From an uncultured Hyphomicrobiales bacterium (GTDB taxonomy: Bacteria; Pseudomonadota; Alphaproteobacteria; Rhizobiales; Beijerinckiaceae): DNA of 64,000 bases. The DNA is taken from NCBI GenBank assembly GCA_903902915.1, contig CAIUWR010000095.1:62001-126000 (forward strand), in the 5' to 3' direction. Under the pieces are notes generated by a model that saw nothing but the letters and a program-made list of their open reading frames with translations, was not told the origin of the DNA and did not search any database. A program made the translations under genes and the position numbers. This document shows, one piece after another, positions 1 to 8,545 of the stretch (position 1 is its first letter; every line of letters starts with the position of its first letter).

Positions 1-60
1 CGTGACGGGACGTGACAAAAATTGAGACCGTTTTTATCTGCGCGAATAAATCGCCCCTCG

Positions 61-660
61 TCACCCGAACATCTTGATTGCGGTCTTCGCGACCAATTCA
101 CCCTGGAAATGCGCGCCCGCCAGATCAGTGGCGGATGGCTTGCGTGAGCCGTCGCCGCCCGCGATGGTCGTCGCGCCATAGGGCGCCCCGCCGACGATGT
201 CGTCCATACGCGTCTGGCCCGTAAAGCTGTAGGGCAGTCCCACGATGATCATGCCGAAATGCAGAAGATTGGCGATCATGGAGAACAGGGTCGTCTCCTG
301 TCCGCCATGCTGCGTGCCGGTGCTGGAGAACGCCGCGCCGATCTTGCCGTTCAAGGCGCCGCGCGCCCACAACCCGCCCGCCTGATCGAGAAAAGCTGCC
401 ATCTGCGAGGACACCCGGCCAAAGCGCGTGCCCGTGCCCAGGATGATCGCGTCATACTGTTCAAGATCGGCGACGGCGGCGATGGGCGCAGCCTGATCGA
501 GCTTGAAATGGGCTTTCTGCGCAATCTCCAGCGGAACGGTTTCCGGCACGCGCTTCACATCGACGTGAGCGCCCGCGCCGCGCGCGCCTGCCGCAATTGC
601 GTCCGCCATTGCCTCAATATGTCCGTAAGCCGAATAATACAGAACCAGAACCTTGGCCAT
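61..660 (-). CDS. wrbA: NAD(P)H:quinone oxidoreductase, WrbA family
   Basis: An FMN-dependent, cytosolic, flavodoxin-like enzyme that reduces quinones by two electrons, limiting semiquinone radicals. The 199-residue length is normal for the family. The flavin phosphate loop YYSAYGHIE lies at residues 8-16, TRFG followed by FLDQAGGLW forms the second flavin loop, and [10 protein letters not shown] the third; together these are WrbA hallmarks. The frame stays open 57 codons further upstream, but the ATG ending at 660 is preceded by AAAGGAACGG at a suitable distance and matches the usual family start. The parDE pair lies about 150 bases upstream on the same strand, so an independent promoter is likely. 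The family call is firm; the physiological quinone is not shown by the sequence. Confidence 0.93.
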   Translation of the reverse strand: MAKVLVLYYSAYGHIEAMADAIAAGARGAGAHVDVKRVPETVPLEIAQKAHFKLDQAAPIAAVADLEQYDAIILGTGTRFGRVSSQMAAFLDQAGGLWARGALNGKIGAAFSSTGTQHGGQETTLFSMIANLLHFGMIIVGLPYSFTGQTRMDDIVGGAPYGATTIAGGDGSRKPSATDLAGAHFQGELVAKTAIKMFG

Positions 661-809
661 CGTCCGTTCCTTTGGGTCTGTGTTCGGGCGACGCACTTGC
701 GCCTGCGCTAACGGCTTATGATTGTAAGCCCCACATGGGTGAAATTCGCGGTCGGGAATGGGGTTCCTGCCGAGGATCGGGATCTGATCGAAGAAAAAGC
801 GAAGGCGCG

Positions 810-1112
810 TCAGGCGAGCAGCGGCTCCCAATCCATGCCGCCATAGAAGGCGCGGAGGATGACGACGTCCTCGGCTGTGACAGTGAAGAGGATCGTCACG
901 CGTCGTTCGAATCCAGTGACGCGCAGGCCGGGGGAGAGATCGTCGCGCCGATGGCCTCGCTCGGAAGCGAGGTCGAACTTCAGGCAGTGCGCCTGAAGCC
1001 GCCTCACATAAGCTGCCGCGACGCCCGGCCCTGCGAATTCTTCAATATTGGAATAGATACTGATGAAATCGTTGTAGGTCGGCTCGCTGAAAATGACGCG
1101 CCGTCGTTTCAT
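810..1112 (-). CDS. parE: ParE/RelE-type toxin of a toxin-antitoxin pair
   Basis: A 100-residue toxin of the ParE/RelE superfamily. It begins [10 protein letters not shown] and carries the typical N-terminal helix pair ([16 protein letters not shown]), a central stretch with [14 protein letters not shown], and the final strand [13 protein letters not shown], which resembles the family's usual end. ParE members poison DNA gyrase, while RelE members cleave mRNA; the sequence alone does not separate these firmly, but pairing with a ParD-like antitoxin favours ParE. The frame is open 12 codons upstream, but the chosen ATG overlaps the antitoxin stop by one base (TAATG), the usual arrangement for translational coupling that keeps antitoxin in excess. 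Confidence 0.85.
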   Translation of the reverse strand: MKRRRVIFSEPTYNDFISIYSNIEEFAGPGVAAAYVRRLQAHCLKFDLASERGHRRDDLSPGLRVTGFERRVTILFTVTAEDVVILRAFYGGMDWEPLLA

Positions 1113-1390
1113 TATTTCCCCTCCATGCGCTCCGCATGCAACTTCCACACGCCAGCGAAAGCCTCATCGGCTGTCAGTGTTTTGGTTTTGCCGCTTTTCC
1201 AATTCTCATAGGCGGTCGTCGCCTCTTCCTTCAGCCAGCGCTCCACTGCTGCGTCGCGCTCCTGCAAGGCGCGCAGGCCCGCGCGGATCACCTCGCTGCC
1301 GGAGGCGTAGGCGCCCGTCTCCACGAGCTTGTCGATGAAGCTGGCGTGTTCGGCGGGCAGGCTGAAGGTTCGCTTTTGCACGGTGGACAT
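1112..1390 (-). CDS. parD: ParD-like antitoxin
   Basis: A 92-residue antitoxin. The N-terminal part (KRTFSLPAEHASFIDKLVE, then ASGSEVIRAGLRAL) is the ribbon-helix-helix DNA-binding fold of CopG/ParD proteins: a strand, then two helices with the SEVIRAGLRAL signature at about residues 32-42. The charged C-terminal half should wrap the toxin. It is the first gene of the pair, as expected for a type II antitoxin. A strong ribosome-binding site (AAAAGGAG) sits 8 bases before its ATG. The palindrome at 1422-1444 just upstream is a good candidate for autorepression. The tail is somewhat longer than in minimal ParD proteins. Confidence 0.87.
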   Translation of the reverse strand: MSTVQKRTFSLPAEHASFIDKLVETGAYASGSEVIRAGLRALQERDAAVERWLKEEATTAYENWKSGKTKTLTADEAFAGVWKLHAERMEGK

Positions 1391-1415
1391 GGGAGGAGCT
1401 CCTTTTGGGAGATGT

Positions 1416-1444
1416 TACCACATGGTATGATCAAGCCATACCAT
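1416..1444. promoter_or_regulatory. Palindromic operator candidate upstream of parDE
   Basis: ATGGTATG (1422-1429) and CATACCAT (1437-1444) form a perfect 8-base inverted repeat with a 7-base spacer, 32 bases before the parD start. A further TACCA at 1416-1420 faces TGGTA at 1423-1427, so there are three TGGTA/TACCA half-sites in phase. Ribbon-helix-helix antitoxins typically bind such repeated half-sites cooperatively, so autoregulation by the ParD-ParE complex is a natural inference. Confidence 0.6.
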
Positions 1445-1515
1445 CTCATGCATGTTGGGCCTGACAGATCAATCGGCTATGGTCCCGTCACAGTCCAAAA
1501 TCGAAGGCATGAGTC

Positions 1516-1734
1516 ATGAGCGACGACACACGCGACAGCAACGGCGCCATCCTGAAGGACGGCGATAGCGTGACCCTGATCAAGGATCTCAAGGTCAAGG
1601 GCACCTCGACCACGCTCAAGCGCGGCACGCTGGTGAAGAATATCCGCCTGACGGGCGATGTGGAAGAAATCGAGTGCAACGCCGACAAGGTGAAGGGCCT
1701 CGTGCTCAAGACGGCGTTTTTGAAGAAGGCGTGA
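1516..1734 (+). CDS. Short PhnA-domain protein (YjdM C-terminal domain only)
   Basis: A 72-residue protein matching the C-terminal domain of PhnA/YjdM proteins: DSNGAILKDGDSV at residues 7-19, IKDLKVKG, then a TSTTLKRGTLVKNIRL strand pair and a closing KTAFLKK. YjdM proteins are about 110 residues and start with a zinc ribbon; that part is absent here, a short form that is common in alphaproteobacteria. Despite the historical name linked to alkylphosphonate use, the family's role is not settled. It is divergent from parDE and convergent with the bicupin gene. The gap to the bicupin holds a small hairpin (1758-1774) without a T tract. The ATG follows ATGAGTC, with no strong ribosome-binding site. 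Confidence 0.82.
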   Translation: MSDDTRDSNGAILKDGDSVTLIKDLKVKGTSTTLKRGTLVKNIRLTGDVEEIECNADKVKGLVLKTAFLKKA

Positions 1735-1798
1735 GGGGCCGCGCCGCTCCCCGAAGAGGCGACCGCGCGTCGCCCCTCCGGGATTTGTCAGCCCTGCC

Positions 1799-3028
1799 TC
1801 AGAACACATCCCCCATGCCTTTGCCGTCCTCGACCGGGCCTTCGTAAAGTTCCGGCTCCATGCGCGTCTTCGCGCCTTCCTTGGCCAGGGTCTGCTCGAA
1901 TTCATTGCGCAGATAGGGGTCTTCTTCGTGATAGGGGATGGCGCTGCCGCCCTTTTTCAGGTCGATGGCGCCATAGTCCATCAGCGCCTCGCCTGGCACG
2001 CCGGGCTTGCGTGAGCGCTGGTTGTTGGCGCCGAACCAGGCGGTGAGGCGCAGCGGGTCTTTCGACACGCCGAAATGCTGGTGGAACCAGTCGCCAGACA
2101 TGGGCGCGGCGCTGACCATGCCGCCGAACTCATAGTCCTGTCGCATCACCATGTCGGCCTTGCCCGCCTGCCAGGGCTGGGAGCCCAGCGCTTCGGGCCA
2201 GGTATAGGTATAGCCCTTGCCTTTGAGGCAGATCAGCACGGCGGCGGAAGCGTGTTTGTGGGCCTTCGAATAGCGTCCTGTTTCGTGCTGGCCCACCCAT
2301 GAATAAAAGCGCTGGCCCGCCATGGACGGCTCCATGCGCCGGTAGCCGGGGGAGCGGCGGTTGTCGAGGGGCAGGTCGGCCGCCACCACATCGGGGATGA
2401 AATTGGTCCGCTTCATGGCGAGGCCGCGCACCGGGTCGGGCTCGATGTCGTCGCAGGGCTTGAAGTAATCCTCATCGCCCGCATAGCGGTCGGTGAAGTT
2501 GAACGGGCAATCGAAGATGAAGCGCGGATTGTCCATCAGGTTCATGACATTGGGCGCCGTTGTGCCGCACAATACGATGGCGGGCGCATTGGTGGCGTTC
2601 ACGAAGCGATGGAAAGCGTTGAGCGGAATGGAGAACAGCGAGCCCTTCTGCCATTCGAAGGTCTGCTTCTTCGCCTGACCCTCCTGCCACACCTCCGTCG
2701 AGCCGCGACCCTCCACCACGAGGCAGATCTTTTCATAAAGGTGGCGCTCGATGTTCAGCGCGCCGCCGGGGGGCACCTCGACCACATATTTGCCCCAGAG
2801 GCCTTCCGTGCCGAAGAGCTGGATATAAGTGCCGCGTCCGCCAAGCCGCTTCCATGGCGCCATGGGCAGATCGAGAACCGTGCGGCAGCCGATGCTGCGA
2901 TAGACCGGGATGCCCTCCGCCTCCATGAAGCGGTCATAGGGCATGGCGGGGCGTTTGAACTTGCCGTGGCCAGCGTTTTCGCCCGCTTTGGGCTCATGCC
3001 AATGGGTTGCGGCTTCATCATGCGGCAT
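1799..3028 (-). CDS. Bicupin protein, gentisate dioxygenase-like fold
   Basis: A 409-residue protein with two cupin barrels. The first has RHLYEKICLVVEGRG at about residues 95-109 (candidate metal ligands H96 and E99) with a later H140. The second has KAHKHASAAVLICLKGKG at about 255-272 (H257, H259) followed by WFHQHFG near 315-321. This layout recalls gentisate and hydroxynaphthoate ring-cleaving dioxygenases, which bind Fe(II). Close relatives in Hyphomicrobiales are usually annotated only as cupin-domain proteins, so no substrate is assigned. No aromatic degradation genes flank it; its neighbours are the PhnA-domain gene and tsaC. ATTCCTCCC on the plus strand after the start gives a GGGAGGAAT ribosome-binding site. 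Confidence 0.75.
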   Translation of the reverse strand: MPHDEAATHWHEPKAGENAGHGKFKRPAMPYDRFMEAEGIPVYRSIGCRTVLDLPMAPWKRLGGRGTYIQLFGTEGLWGKYVVEVPPGGALNIERHLYEKICLVVEGRGSTEVWQEGQAKKQTFEWQKGSLFSIPLNAFHRFVNATNAPAIVLCGTTAPNVMNLMDNPRFIFDCPFNFTDRYAGDEDYFKPCDDIEPDPVRGLAMKRTNFIPDVVAADLPLDNRRSPGYRRMEPSMAGQRFYSWVGQHETGRYSKAHKHASAAVLICLKGKGYTYTWPEALGSQPWQAGKADMVMRQDYEFGGMVSAAPMSGDWFHQHFGVSKDPLRLTAWFGANNQRSRKPGVPGEALMDYGAIDLKKGGSAIPYHEEDPYLRNEFEQTLAKEGAKTRMEPELYEGPVEDGKGMGDVF

Positions 3029-3073
3029 GGAATCCTCCCTGTTTCAACCCACTTTAGGCGAGAGGATGCGGCC

Positions 3074-4054
3074 TCACAAGCCGCGTGGCGCGGCGGCGCG
3101 GGCGAGGCGGTCGTTGATGGCCTCCCCAAGCCCGGCCATGGGCACGGGCGCCACCAGAATGCGCGCGGCGCCGCTTTCGTCGAGGCGGCGCAGGGCGTCG
3201 AACAGGCGCGCTGCCGCCTCCATCAGGTCGCCGCGCTCCGATAGGTCGAGACGCGCCACGCAGGGCTCGCCCGCAAGCTGTCCATGGAAATCGAGAATGG
3301 CGGCGTCCGGATGGCCTTTGCGGGCCTCCAGCTCCACCGCGCAATGGGGCGCGTAATGCGATTGCAACATGCCGGGCGCGATCACGGCGCCGGCGCCTTC
3401 CTCCCGCGGCAGGGCGCGGCCCAGAACCGCTTCGATGGCCTCGCGCGTCACGCCTCCGGGGCGCAACAGGCGCGGTCCATCGGGCAGGCAGGCGACGATG
3501 GTGGATTCGACGCCGACTTGCGTGGCGCCCCCATCAAGGATGACGTCCACGCGCCCGGCGAGGTCTTCCGCCACATGGTCGGCGCAGGTCGGGCTCACCC
3601 GGCCCGAGCGATTGGCGGAGGGGGCCGCCACAGGCTTGCCGAAGGCTTCCAGAAGGGCCAGCGCGATGGGGTGGGCCGGAACGCGCAGGCCGATGCTGCC
3701 CAGCCCCGCGCGGGCCAGCGCGCTCACCGTACAGGTGGGAGCGACGGGCGCGACCAGCGTCAGCGGCCCCGGCCAGAAGGCCAGCGCCAGTGCGCGCGCC
3801 TCCGCGTTGAAAATCCCCTCGCGCTCCGCCGCCGCAAGGTCAGCCACATGGGCGATCAGCGGGTTGAAGGAGGGGCGACCCTTGGCCGCATAGATGCGCG
3901 CCACCGCCTCGCCGCTGGTGGCGTCCGCCCCCAGGCCATAGACGGTCTCGGTGGGGAAGGCGACGAGACCGCCAGCGGCGAGCGCGCGCGCGGCCTCGCT
4001 CAGGCCAGCGGGGGCGCTCAAATGGCGGGTGTCGATGTTAGACGGCAGTTGCAT
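3074..4054 (-). CDS. tsaC: L-threonylcarbamoyladenylate synthase, Sua5-type
   Basis: It makes threonylcarbamoyl-AMP from threonine, bicarbonate and ATP, the first step of the t6A37 modification in ANN-decoding tRNAs. At 326 residues it is the long Sua5 form. The YrdC domain covers roughly residues 15-200, with PTETVYGLG (34-42), the KGRP segment (58-61) and PSANRSG (145-151). A linker with APGMLQSHYAP (226-236) leads into a C-terminal Rossmann-like Sua5 domain. The linker motif is the one that closes over the active site in Sua5 proteins. It is divergent from the acyl-CoA dehydrogenase gene, with about 110 bases between them that must hold both promoters. Confidence 0.93.
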   Translation of the reverse strand: MQLPSNIDTRHLSAPAGLSEAARALAAGGLVAFPTETVYGLGADATSGEAVARIYAAKGRPSFNPLIAHVADLAAAEREGIFNAEARALALAFWPGPLTLVAPVAPTCTVSALARAGLGSIGLRVPAHPIALALLEAFGKPVAAPSANRSGRVSPTCADHVAEDLAGRVDVILDGGATQVGVESTIVACLPDGPRLLRPGGVTREAIEAVLGRALPREEGAGAVIAPGMLQSHYAPHCAVELEARKGHPDAAILDFHGQLAGEPCVARLDLSERGDLMEAAARLFDALRRLDESGAARILVAPVPMAGLGEAINDRLARAAAPRGL

Positions 4055-4164
4055 TGCGGCGCGGCGGCCTTTGTTTATGAATTGGGCGATTCAGGATCAG
4101 ACTTCGCTCTGGTTCTTCATAGCCGCAAGCGAGGGGCCGGGCGACGGCCTTTTTGGAGACAGCC

Positions 4165-5937
4165 ATGACATTTCGCGCGCCCGTCGATGATCTGCTTTTC
4201 GTGATGACCCACGGCGCTGGCCTGCGTCAGGGGCTTGAGACGGGCGTTTATCCTGATTTGGACGACGGCATGGCCGCCACCCTGCTTGAAGAGGCGGGCA
4301 AATTCGCCGAATCGGTCATAGCGCCGATCAACAGGGCTGGCGACGCTCATGGCGCCACGCTGGCGAATGGGGTCGTCACCACGGCGCCGGGCTGGGTCGA
4401 GGCCTATGGGCATTGGCGCGATGGCGGCTGGAACGGCGTCTGCGCCCCGGTCGAATATGGCGGCATGGGCCTGCCCCACCTCATTCAGGCGGCCTGTCTC
4501 GACATGTGGAACAGCGCCAACATGGCCTTCATGCTGGCGCCTCTGCTCACATTCGGCGCGATTGACGCGCTGGCGGAACATGGCTCGCCTGCGTTGAAGG
4601 ACCGCTGGCTGGGCAAGCTGGTGTCGGGCGAATGGACCGCCACCATGAATCTCACCGAGCCGCAGGCGGGTTCCGATCTGGCCGCGTTGCGCGCCCGCGC
4701 CGAGCGCGCCGGGGACGGAACCTATCGCATCTTCGGCCAGAAGATTTTCATCACCTATGGCGAACACGACATGACGGACAATATCGTCCATCTCGTGCTC
4801 GCCCGCCTGCCCGACGCGCCTGCGGGCACGCGCGGCATTTCGCTGTTTCTCGTGCCGAAGTTTCTGCAGGGAGCGGATGGGGCGCCGGGCGCCCGCAACG
4901 ATCTGCGCTGCACGGGGCTTGAACACAAGATGGGCATCCGTGGCTCGCCCACCGCCTCCATGTCCTTCGGCGACAATGAGGGCGCGATTGGCTGGATCGT
5001 CGGCGAGGAGAATCGCGGCCTCGCCTGCATGTTCACCATGATGAACGCTGCGCGGCTGGCGGTCGCCTTGCAGGGCGTGGGAATCGGCGAGCGCGCCTTC
5101 CAGCAGGCTTTGGCTTTTGCGAGCGAGCGTCGGCAAGGCAAGTCGGAGCGTCATGAGGGCGCGGGCATGTCGCCCATTCTCCACCACCCGGACGTGCGGC
5201 GCATGCTGATGACCATGAAGGCGCTGACTCAGGCGGCGCGCGTGATCTGCTACATGACGGCGGATTCGCTGGACCGCGCCCATCGCCTTCCTGATGCTGA
5301 GGAGCGGCGGGCGGCGGCCGAGCGCGCGGGCCTGCTGACGCCGGTGGCGAAAGCCTTCGCGACAGACATCGGCAACGAGGTCGCCTCGCTTGGCGTGCAG
5401 GTGCATGGGGGCATGGGCTATATCGAGGAGACCGGCGCCGCACAGCATTTGCGCGACGCCCGCATCGCGGCCATCTATGAAGGCACGAATGGCGTTCAGG
5501 CCATTGATCTGGCGATGCGCAAGCTGGGCCTGTCCGGTGGCGCCGCCATGCGCGCCGAAGTCGCGGACATGCGTCGTGTGATCGCCAGAGTGCAGGAGGC
5601 GGGCGAGGCCTTCGCTGGACTGGCGGCCCCGCTTGGCGAAGCCCTCGACGCGCTGGAGCGGGCGACGACCTTCCTCGCCGCAGCCCCTGCGCAGGTCACG
5701 CTTGCGGGCGCGACGCCCTTCCTGCGGCTCTTCGCCCTGGCGCGTGGCGGCACGGGCCTTGCCCAGCTCGCGCTGGCGGCGCTGGCCGAGGATGCGTCAG
5801 ATCCGGCGGGACGGCTCGCGCTGGCGCGATTCTTCGCGCAGAACGTTGCCTGCGGCGCCCCGGCGCTGGAAACGGCTATTGTGCAAGGCTATGAATCGGT
5901 GCTTGAATCTGACGCTGCGTTGGGCGTTTCAGCGTAA
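4165..5937 (+). CDS. Acyl-CoA dehydrogenase, DmdC-like long form
   Basis: A 590-residue FAD-dependent acyl-CoA dehydrogenase. It starts MTFRAPVDDL, has the N-terminal helical domain, the middle beta domain with MNLTEPQAGSDL and GIRGSPTASM, and the C-terminal domain with QVHGGMGYIEE and IAAIYEGTNGVQAID, where the Glu of YEGTN is the expected catalytic base. About 120 extra C-terminal residues match the extension seen in 3-methylmercaptopropionyl-CoA dehydrogenases (DmdC) and relatives. Many genomes hold several such paralogues with unknown acyl substrates, so the substrate is left open. A TTG four codons earlier is in frame, but GGAG eight bases before the ATG at 4165 decides the start. The SDR and SRAP genes follow on the same strand and may be co-transcribed. 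Confidence 0.88.
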   Translation: MTFRAPVDDLLFVMTHGAGLRQGLETGVYPDLDDGMAATLLEEAGKFAESVIAPINRAGDAHGATLANGVVTTAPGWVEAYGHWRDGGWNGVCAPVEYGGMGLPHLIQAACLDMWNSANMAFMLAPLLTFGAIDALAEHGSPALKDRWLGKLVSGEWTATMNLTEPQAGSDLAALRARAERAGDGTYRIFGQKIFITYGEHDMTDNIVHLVLARLPDAPAGTRGISLFLVPKFLQGADGAPGARNDLRCTGLEHKMGIRGSPTASMSFGDNEGAIGWIVGEENRGLACMFTMMNAARLAVALQGVGIGERAFQQALAFASERRQGKSERHEGAGMSPILHHPDVRRMLMTMKALTQAARVICYMTADSLDRAHRLPDAEERRAAAERAGLLTPVAKAFATDIGNEVASLGVQVHGGMGYIEETGAAQHLRDARIAAIYEGTNGVQAIDLAMRKLGLSGGAAMRAEVADMRRVIARVQEAGEAFAGLAAPLGEALDALERATTFLAAAPAQVTLAGATPFLRLFALARGGTGLAQLALAALAEDASDPAGRLALARFFAQNVACGAPALETAIVQGYESVLESDAALGVSA

Positions 5938-5983
5938 GTGGTCCCGACTGCGGGCCGCGACGAGGCTGCAAGGGGATCGGTGA

Positions 5984-6859
5984 ATGACGGGAACTCTGAG
6001 CGGCAAGACGCTCTTCATTACCGGCGCCTCGCGCGGCATCGGTCTGGCCATCGCGCTGCGGGCGGCGCGGGACGGCGCCAATGTGGTCGTCGCCGCGCGC
6101 AGCATCGAGCATAATCCCAAACTCCCCGGCACGATCTTCACCGCCGCCGCTGAAATCGAGGAGGCGGGCGGCGTCGCCCTGCCGTTGCGCGTCGATCTGC
6201 GCGACGAAGCGCAGGTGCGCGCGGCGCTGGCCGAGACCGCCAAGCGCTTTGGCGGCGTCGACATCGTTGTGAACAATGCGGCCTCCATGGCCCTCGCCGA
6301 CACGCGCCACATCGACATGGCGCGCTTCGATCTGATGCATCAGGTGAATGTGCGCGGCGCCTTCATGGCGTCGAAATTCGCGCTGCCCTTTCTGGAGCGT
6401 GCGCCCAACGCCCATATTCTGATGATCGCGCCGCCGCTCGATCTGCGCGAGAAATTCTTCGCCGCCCACACGGCCTTCTCCATGTCGAAATTCGGCATGA
6501 GCATGATGGCGCTGGGGCTTGCGGCGGAGCTGCGCGCCAAGGGCGTGGCCGTCAACACGCTGTGGCCGCGCACGCTCATCTCCACAAGCGGAATCCCCGA
6601 TCTGCCCGAGGGACAGGACAATCTGCGCGCCTCGCGCAGGCCCGACATCATGGCCGATGCGGCGCATCTCATTCTGACGCAGGAGGAGCAGAGCTGCACG
6701 GGACGCTTCCTTGTCGACGAACTGCTGCTTGCGGAACATGGGGAAACCGATTTCGCGCGCTACGCCATAGATGAAGAAGCAGCGCCCGCTGTGGGCTTTC
6801 TCTCGACCGCCCGCGTGCCGCGCCCGATCATCCCATCGCCGGTCGAGGAGCCGGTCTGA
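5984..6859 (+). CDS. HSDL2-like SDR protein with catalytic Ser and Tyr replaced
   Basis: A 291-residue short-chain dehydrogenase/reductase relative. The nucleotide-binding TGASRGIG is at residues 13-20, AARS follows the second strand, and NNAAS is at 97-101, so cofactor binding looks intact. The sequence closely resembles the HSDL2 branch (IAPPLDL, then KFGMSMMALGLAAEL). In that branch the catalytic residues are Ser in ISPPL, Tyr 16 residues later, and Lys four after that. Here the equivalents are A149 (GCG, 6428-6430), F165 (TTC, 6476-6478) and K169. Loss of both hydroxyls argues against ordinary dehydrogenase activity. Context: 46 bases after the acyl-CoA dehydrogenase with a good AGGGGA ribosome-binding site, and one base before the SRAP gene. 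A binding or structural role in lipid metabolism is possible but inferred. Confidence 0.85.
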   Translation: MTGTLSGKTLFITGASRGIGLAIALRAARDGANVVVAARSIEHNPKLPGTIFTAAAEIEEAGGVALPLRVDLRDEAQVRAALAETAKRFGGVDIVVNNAASMALADTRHIDMARFDLMHQVNVRGAFMASKFALPFLERAPNAHILMIAPPLDLREKFFAAHTAFSMSKFGMSMMALGLAAELRAKGVAVNTLWPRTLISTSGIPDLPEGQDNLRASRRPDIMADAAHLILTQEEQSCTGRFLVDELLLAEHGETDFARYAIDEEAAPAVGFLSTARVPRPIIPSPVEEPV

Positions 6860-6860
6860 C

Positions 6861-7628
6861 GTGTGCGGCCGCATCGCCATCACCTTGCCGCCAGAGGCCA
6901 TTCGCGCCTTCTTCGCCTATGTGGAGCAGCCGAATTTTCCGGCTCGCTATAATGTGGCGCCGACCCAGCCTGTTCCGGTGGTGCGCATGGAGCGCGAGCC
7001 GGGCGGCGAGGCCAAGCATCGCCATTTCGTGCTGGTGCGCTGGGGGTTCCTGCCAGGCTTCGTGAAGGATCCGAAAGACTATCCGCTGGTCATCAACGCG
7101 CGGGCGGAAACGCTCAGCCAGAAGCCCAGCTTCCGCAACGCCCTGAAGCGCCGCCGCTGCATTTTCATCGCCGACGCCTTTTATGAATGGCGCAGGCCCG
7201 CCGAGGGCGCGCGCAAGGGGGCGCCGCCCGCGCAACCCTTCCTCTTTCGCCGCCGCGATGGGGCGCCCATGGCCATTGGCGGCCTGTGGGAGACCTGGAG
7301 CGGACCGAATGGCGAAGAGGTCGACACCGCCTGCATCGTCACCACCCACGCCAACGGCCCCGTCAGCGCCATCCATCACCGCATGCCGGTGATTCTGGAG
7401 CCGGAACATTTCGACACATGGCTCGATTGCGAGGTCCATGACGCCGACGAGGCGTCCCTGCTCATGCGCCCGGCGGACGATGACGTGCTGGAGTTCTGGC
7501 CCATCTCCACCGCCGTCAACAAGGTGGTCAACGACGGGCCGGAGCTGATGGCGCCGGTGGGCGAGATCGAGCGGGTCGAGGCCGCGCCGAAGAAGCCGGT
7601 GGCGGCGCAGGGCGACCTGTTCGGGTAG
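6861..7628 (+). CDS. SRAP domain protein (YedK/HMCES), abasic-site DNA crosslinker
   Basis: SRAP proteins form a covalent thiazolidine link to abasic sites in single-stranded DNA through an N-terminal cysteine, shielding them during replication. The 255-residue length is typical. Starting at GTG (6861) gives M-C-G-R, which places Cys2 at the N terminus after Met removal; this functional requirement fixes the start, although the frame is open 30 codons upstream. Other key residues are present: N79 in INARAET, E109 in DAFYEW, and H172 in HHRMP. The start lies one base after the SDR stop codon, implying translational coupling. It converges with ispE, with 11 bases between stop codons. Confidence 0.93.
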   Translation: MCGRIAITLPPEAIRAFFAYVEQPNFPARYNVAPTQPVPVVRMEREPGGEAKHRHFVLVRWGFLPGFVKDPKDYPLVINARAETLSQKPSFRNALKRRRCIFIADAFYEWRRPAEGARKGAPPAQPFLFRRRDGAPMAIGGLWETWSGPNGEEVDTACIVTTHANGPVSAIHHRMPVILEPEHFDTWLDCEVHDADEASLLMRPADDDVLEFWPISTAVNKVVNDGPELMAPVGEIERVEAAPKKPVAAQGDLFG

Positions 7629-7639
7629 GGCGCTGAGCT

Positions 7640-8506
7640 CTACCGCAAGACCGTCGCGGCAACCCACCAGGCCGGATGATCGCGGCGGATGACGTTCGCG
7701 GCTTTCGCCGCCGCATGGCGTGTCTCGAACAGGGCGAAACAGGTCGCGCCGGAGCCTGACATGCGCGCCAGTCTGCACCCGCGCGCCGCCGACAGAACCG
7801 CGATGACGGAGCCGATCACGGGCGCGAGAACGCTGGCGGCGTCCTCCATGTCGTTGCGGCTCTTGCGCAGCAGGGGCAGCAGTTGATGCAGCGAGGCGCT
7901 GTCGCCGACGGTGGGATGCGCGCCGCCGCCAAGGCTCTCGCCCGGCGCCAGCCCGATGCGCGCGAAGACGGATTTCGTCTCCACCGGAACGCCCGGATTG
8001 ACCAGCACGGCGAAGAGCGGCGGCAACCGCAGCCCTGGGCCCAGATCCCCGCCCACGCCGCGCATCATGCGGGCGCGCGAGCCCACGCAAACCGGCACAT
8101 CGGCGCCCGTCGCCCGCGCGGCCGCCATCACCCGCTCGTCCTCGATGGACATTCCGTTGGCCCGGGCCAGCAAGCGCAGGGCGGCCGCAGCGTCCGCCGA
8201 GCCGCCGCCCACGCCCGCCGCCACCGGCAGGCGCTTGGCGAGATGAAAGGCCCCCATGGTCAGGCCCGGCGCAAGCGCGGCAAGGTAGCGCGCGGCGCGC
8301 AGCACCAGATTGTCGTCGCCAGCGCCCGCCGCAATGGCGGTGGGACCCTCGAGCGTCAGCGACAGGCCATCGCCGGGCGTCAGGGTCAGCGCGTCGGCCT
8401 CGCCCGCGAAGCACACGAGGCTTTCCAGCGCATGCCATCCGTCCGGCCTGCGTGCTTCGACATGCAGGGTGAGGTTGATTTTGGCGCGGGCGCGTTCGAT
8501 CAACAT
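7640..8506 (-). CDS. ispE: 4-diphosphocytidyl-2-C-methyl-D-erythritol kinase
   Basis: The fourth enzyme of the MEP (non-mevalonate) isoprenoid pathway; it phosphorylates the 2-hydroxyl of CDP-methylerythritol using ATP. It is a 288-residue GHMP kinase, of normal length. The N terminus has [11 protein letters not shown], where the Lys and Asn are family hallmarks. The ATP loop [18 protein letters not shown] lies at about residues 93-110, and a C-terminal [12 protein letters not shown] segment closes the active site. It is downstream of the TPR protein gene on the same strand, 39 bases away, so the two are probably one transcript. Dxs, the first enzyme of the same pathway, is encoded at 16.7-18.7 kb. 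Confidence 0.95.
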   Translation of the reverse strand: MLIERARAKINLTLHVEARRPDGWHALESLVCFAGEADALTLTPGDGLSLTLEGPTAIAAGAGDDNLVLRAARYLAALAPGLTMGAFHLAKRLPVAAGVGGGSADAAAALRLLARANGMSIEDERVMAAARATGADVPVCVGSRARMMRGVGGDLGPGLRLPPLFAVLVNPGVPVETKSVFARIGLAPGESLGGGAHPTVGDSASLHQLLPLLRKSRNDMEDAASVLAPVIGSVIAVLSAARGCRLARMSGSGATCFALFETRHAAAKAANVIRRDHPAWWVAATVLR

Positions 8507-8545
8507 GGAACGCGAACGGCGTCGGAGCGCGTTGGGAAAAACGCC

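Noticed and set aside
1-60. Direct repeat CGTGAC-GGGA-CGTGAC at the window start, resembling the tip of the third hairpin at 42517-42535
   Set aside because: It is a direct rather than inverted repeat and is cut by the window edge, so membership of that element cannot be judged. No gene or other feature is seen in these 60 bases.
1735-1798. Hairpin GGCGAC/GTCGCC (1758-1774) as a terminator between the PhnA-domain and bicupin genes
   Set aside because: Only six pairs and no T run on either strand; kept as a weak possibility only.
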